Source of the DNA: Prosthecobacter sp.
Lineage (GTDB): Bacteria > Verrucomicrobiota > Verrucomicrobiia > Verrucomicrobiales > Verrucomicrobiaceae
Direction: 5' to 3'
Length of the DNA: 8,285 bases
Assembly (NCBI GenBank): GCA_020216965.1
Contig: JAIWOJ010000070.1
Span: 1-8,285, forward strand
The notes beneath the pieces are model-generated. The model was not told the origin of the DNA. It worked only from the letters and a program-made list of their open reading frames with translations, and searched no databases. Below, piece after piece: positions 7,262 through 8,285 of the stretch (its first letter is position 1; each line of letters starts with the position of its first letter). The position numbers and the translations under genes were made by a program.

Positions 7262-7628
7262 ATTCAAAAAAAGCAATTCATACAATCCTAAGCCCCGGGG
7301 GCTTGCAAGCAGCGTTTGTAAAAGAGAGAGTCGAGACCCCGCCTCACGCGCCAGTCATCCACACACCCTGGATCGAATTTTGCTGGGCAGGAATGCCCTG
7401 GCATAAGCGGAATTTTGTGACTGAAGCTCAAGGCTGCAGACCTGCGCCCCAAAAAATCAACGATCAATTTGCTTGCCGCATGCCTATGCCTTGGAGTAAG
7501 TATCCGCACGCGGCCACCTGTGAAAGGTTAGGATAAGCAGCATCTCAGGTGCGTCCCGGTATCTCCGTTCGACATGCCTGCCCTGCGGTTCCCCACCGAA
7601 AGAGGCGTCCCAAAATCAACGAGATATC
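7262..7628. other. Divergent intergenic region, no gene supported
   Basis: This 367-bp stretch separates the lipoprotein gene (minus) from the RRM gene (plus) and must hold both promoters. Short open frames exist on both strands (for example 7303-7536 plus and 7288-7509 minus), but neither has protein-like composition, a start context or recognisable motifs. The visible structure is the overlapping palindromes at 7290-7310 and a small nested stem at 7576-7606 (GCCT/AGGC outside, CGGT/ACCG inside) close to the RRM start. I find no convincing paired -35/-10 boxes. The minus strand has TATGAA at 7282-7277, which could be a -10 about 15 bp before the lipoprotein ATG; the plus strand has TAGGAT at 7529-7534. 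Both are weak. Confidence 0.6.
7290..7310. promoter_or_regulatory. Overlapping palindromes upstream of the lipoprotein gene (possible operator)
   Basis: AAGCCCCGGGGGCTT (7290-7304) is a near-perfect palindrome with one central base. It overlaps GCTTGCAAGC (7301-7310), an exact 10-bp palindrome, and the two share a GCTT arm, so AAGC/GCTT blocks recur three times. They lie 29-49 bp upstream of the lipoprotein ATG, where a regulator could cover the promoter. The first could also fold as a short hairpin. The symmetry is seen directly; an operator role is inferred. Confidence 0.35.
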
Positions 7629-8075
7629 ATGAACACCAAGATGTATGTGGGGAACCTCCCCTTCAAAGCAAGCGCCCAGGAAATCACCGACCTTTTCGGC
7701 CAGTTCGGCGGCGTTACCGATGTTTTCCTGCCGATCGATCGCGAAAGTGGTCGCCCACGCGGGTTTGCCTTTGTCAGCATGGATACCCCAGAGGCCATGC
7801 AGGCCGCCATCGCGGGCCTGAACGGCAAAGAGTTTGGCGGTCGCCAGCTCGCCATCAATGAAGCACGCCCACGCGAGGAACGCCCAGGTGGTTTCGGCGG
7901 CGGCGGGGGAGGTGGTGGCCGTGGTGGCTACGGCGGTGGCGGGCGCGGCGGCTATGGCGGCGGCGGAGGTGGTGGCCGTGGCGGCTACGGCGGCGGTGGC
8001 GGTGGCAAAAAATGGGAACGCGATGACCGTCGTGGCAAAGGCGGTTACGAGGGCGGCGGTGATGACCGCTGGTAA
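7629..8075 (+). CDS. RRM RNA-binding protein with glycine-rich RGG tail
   Basis: The product is 148 residues. Residues 1-80 form one complete RNA recognition motif: RNP2 is MYVGNL (5-10) and RNP1 is RGFAFVSM (44-51), with the expected RNA-stacking aromatics Tyr6, Phe46 and Phe48. The RNP1 end is Met where Phe or Tyr is common. Residues about 87-126 are almost all glycine with RGG and YGG units (Arg98, Arg106 and Arg117 each followed by GG), and the end is charged ([14 protein letters not shown] ... DDRW). Small RRM proteins with Gly-rich tails are known from cyanobacteria and other bacteria, some cold-induced, and are thought to act as RNA chaperones; that role is inferred here. The ATG at 7629 gives the RRM its usual N-terminus, though only a weak ACGAGAT precedes it. 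It is monocistronic: divergent from the lipoprotein gene and closed by a strong terminator 28 bp after the stop. Confidence 0.95.
   Translation: MNTKMYVGNLPFKASAQEITDLFGQFGGVTDVFLPIDRESGRPRGFAFVSMDTPEAMQAAIAGLNGKEFGGRQLAINEARPREERPGGFGGGGGGGGRGGYGGGGRGGYGGGGGGGRGGYGGGGGGKKWERDDRRGKGGYEGGGDDRW
7890..8010 (+). repeat. Low-complexity GGC/GGT-rich coding repeat
   Basis: This stretch encodes the glycine/RGG tail and is built from imperfect copies of a short unit encoding GRGGYGGGG, with runs of ggcggcggc and ggtggt. The coding phase is kept throughout. Such repeats commonly vary in copy number between strains, so tail length may differ in relatives. Confidence 0.75.
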
Positions 8076-8102
8076 GAAGCAGATTCCCGTTATTCGATTC
8101 TC

Positions 8103-8139
8103 AAAGGCGGAACCCAGACATGGTGGGTTCCGCTTTTTT
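8103..8139 (+). terminator. Rho-independent terminator of the RRM gene
   Basis: A perfect 10-bp stem, GCGGAACCCA (8107-8116) and TGGGTTCCGC (8124-8133), with a 7-nt loop GACATGG, is followed directly by six T residues (8134-8139) and preceded by AAA. It begins 31 bp after the stop codon. This is a canonical intrinsic terminator on the plus strand. The short A-run gives little support for function in the reverse direction. Confidence 0.93.
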
Positions 8140-8177
8140 GTCCCAGGATATCCGGGAATCAGGGCCCCAATGAGAGC

Positions 8178-8215
8178 CCAGGAGCACCGAAATCCTGGCA
8201 GACAAGCGTGTCTGC
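8178..8215. other. Two back-to-back hairpins downstream of the terminator
   Basis: CCAGGA (8178-8183) pairs with TCCTGG (8193-8198) around a 9-nt loop, and GCAGACA (8198-8204) pairs with TGTCTGC (8209-8215) around a 4-nt AGCG loop; the two stems share base 8198. No T-run follows on either strand. If a minus-strand gene ends at 8246 they would lie in its 3' untranslated region. The role is unknown. Confidence 0.35.
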
Positions 8216-8245
8216 ATCACGCGGAACTGCGGAAAGTCAGCTCCT

Positions 8246-8285
8246 TCAGTGGGCTAGGAACTCATCCAATGCAGCCTTGGTCACA
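8246..8285 (-). CDS. Possible C-terminal end of a minus-strand gene (partial)
   Basis: On the minus strand one frame entering from the right edge reads VTKAALDEFLAH followed by a TGA (8246-8248). The composition is protein-like (a probable terminal helix), and the position facing the RRM terminator suits a convergent gene. Only 12 codons are visible, so this is a guess and no family can be named. Confidence 0.3.
   Translation of the reverse strand, partial: VTKAALDEFLAH

Noticed and set aside
7473..7502. TTGCCG ... TAAGTA as a sigma-70 promoter for the RRM gene
   Set aside because: The -10 element matches the consensus at only two positions and the spacer is 18 bp; such matches are expected by chance.
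7288..7509. Minus-strand 73-codon open frame in the divergent intergenic region
   Set aside because: It starts at GTG without a ribosome binding site, has no recognisable motif and overlaps a second equally unconvincing frame on the other strand.
7303..7536. Plus-strand 77-codon open frame in the divergent intergenic region
   Set aside because: There is no ribosome binding site, the composition is Pro/His/Trp-rich and atypical, and the region is better explained as regulatory.
7574..7861. Plus-strand 95-codon open frame overlapping the RRM start
   Set aside because: It is out of frame with a clear RRM domain and rich in Arg/Pro; it is a shadow.
7890..8060. Gly-rich repeat DNA as a CRISPR-like array or mobile repeat
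   Set aside because: The repeats are in phase with the reading frame and encode an RGG/YGG tail; there are no spacers.

Overview
The window looks like chromosomal DNA from a GC-rich member of the Planctomycetota/Verrucomicrobiota group, with Verrucomicrobiota the better guess. The reasons are a formylglycine-type sulfatase with a secretion signal, an RRM protein with a glycine/RGG tail, a TolR/MotB-like coiled-coil protein, a membrane-anchored NERD-like protein, and mostly weak Shine-Dalgarno sequences. This assignment is inference from gene content; there is no rRNA or other firm taxonomic marker.

Layout. Positions 1-929 (+) hold the 3' part of a membrane-anchored coiled-coil protein whose first helix carries the aspartate typical of ExbD/TolR/MotB subunits. 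It converges on a run of five minus-strand genes. In transcription order these are a small lipoprotein (7261-6581), a membrane-anchored NERD-like protein (6541-5825), a secreted protein with an SGNH-hydrolase-like part and a long beta-rich C-terminus (5731-3602), a secreted sulfatase (3526-1922) and dihydropteroate synthase FolP (1803-958). Gaps within the run are 39, 93, 75 and 118 bp, and none has an obvious intrinsic terminator, so partial or full co-transcription is possible. A 367-bp region separates the lipoprotein gene from a divergent plus-strand RRM RNA-binding protein gene (7629-8075), which ends in a textbook intrinsic terminator. The right edge may carry the last codons of another minus-strand gene.

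How the genes may work together. FolP is cytoplasmic housekeeping and seems unrelated to its neighbours. The other four genes of the run encode exported or membrane-anchored products. The SGNH-like protein and the sulfatase fit remodelling of sulfated or acylated polysaccharide, although the SGNH catalytic blocks look degraded. The lipoprotein and the NERD-like protein form the tightest pair. The NERD-like protein has lost all three PD-(D/E)xK-type catalytic residues, so it is probably a non-nucleolytic membrane protein.

The items most worth a second look are the degenerate NERD protein with its lipoprotein partner, the degenerate SGNH protein, an exact five-copy 8-bp tandem repeat that contains the sulfatase stop codon, and overlapping palindromes just upstream of the lipoprotein gene. 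I see no clear mobile element, CRISPR array, tRNA or rRNA.
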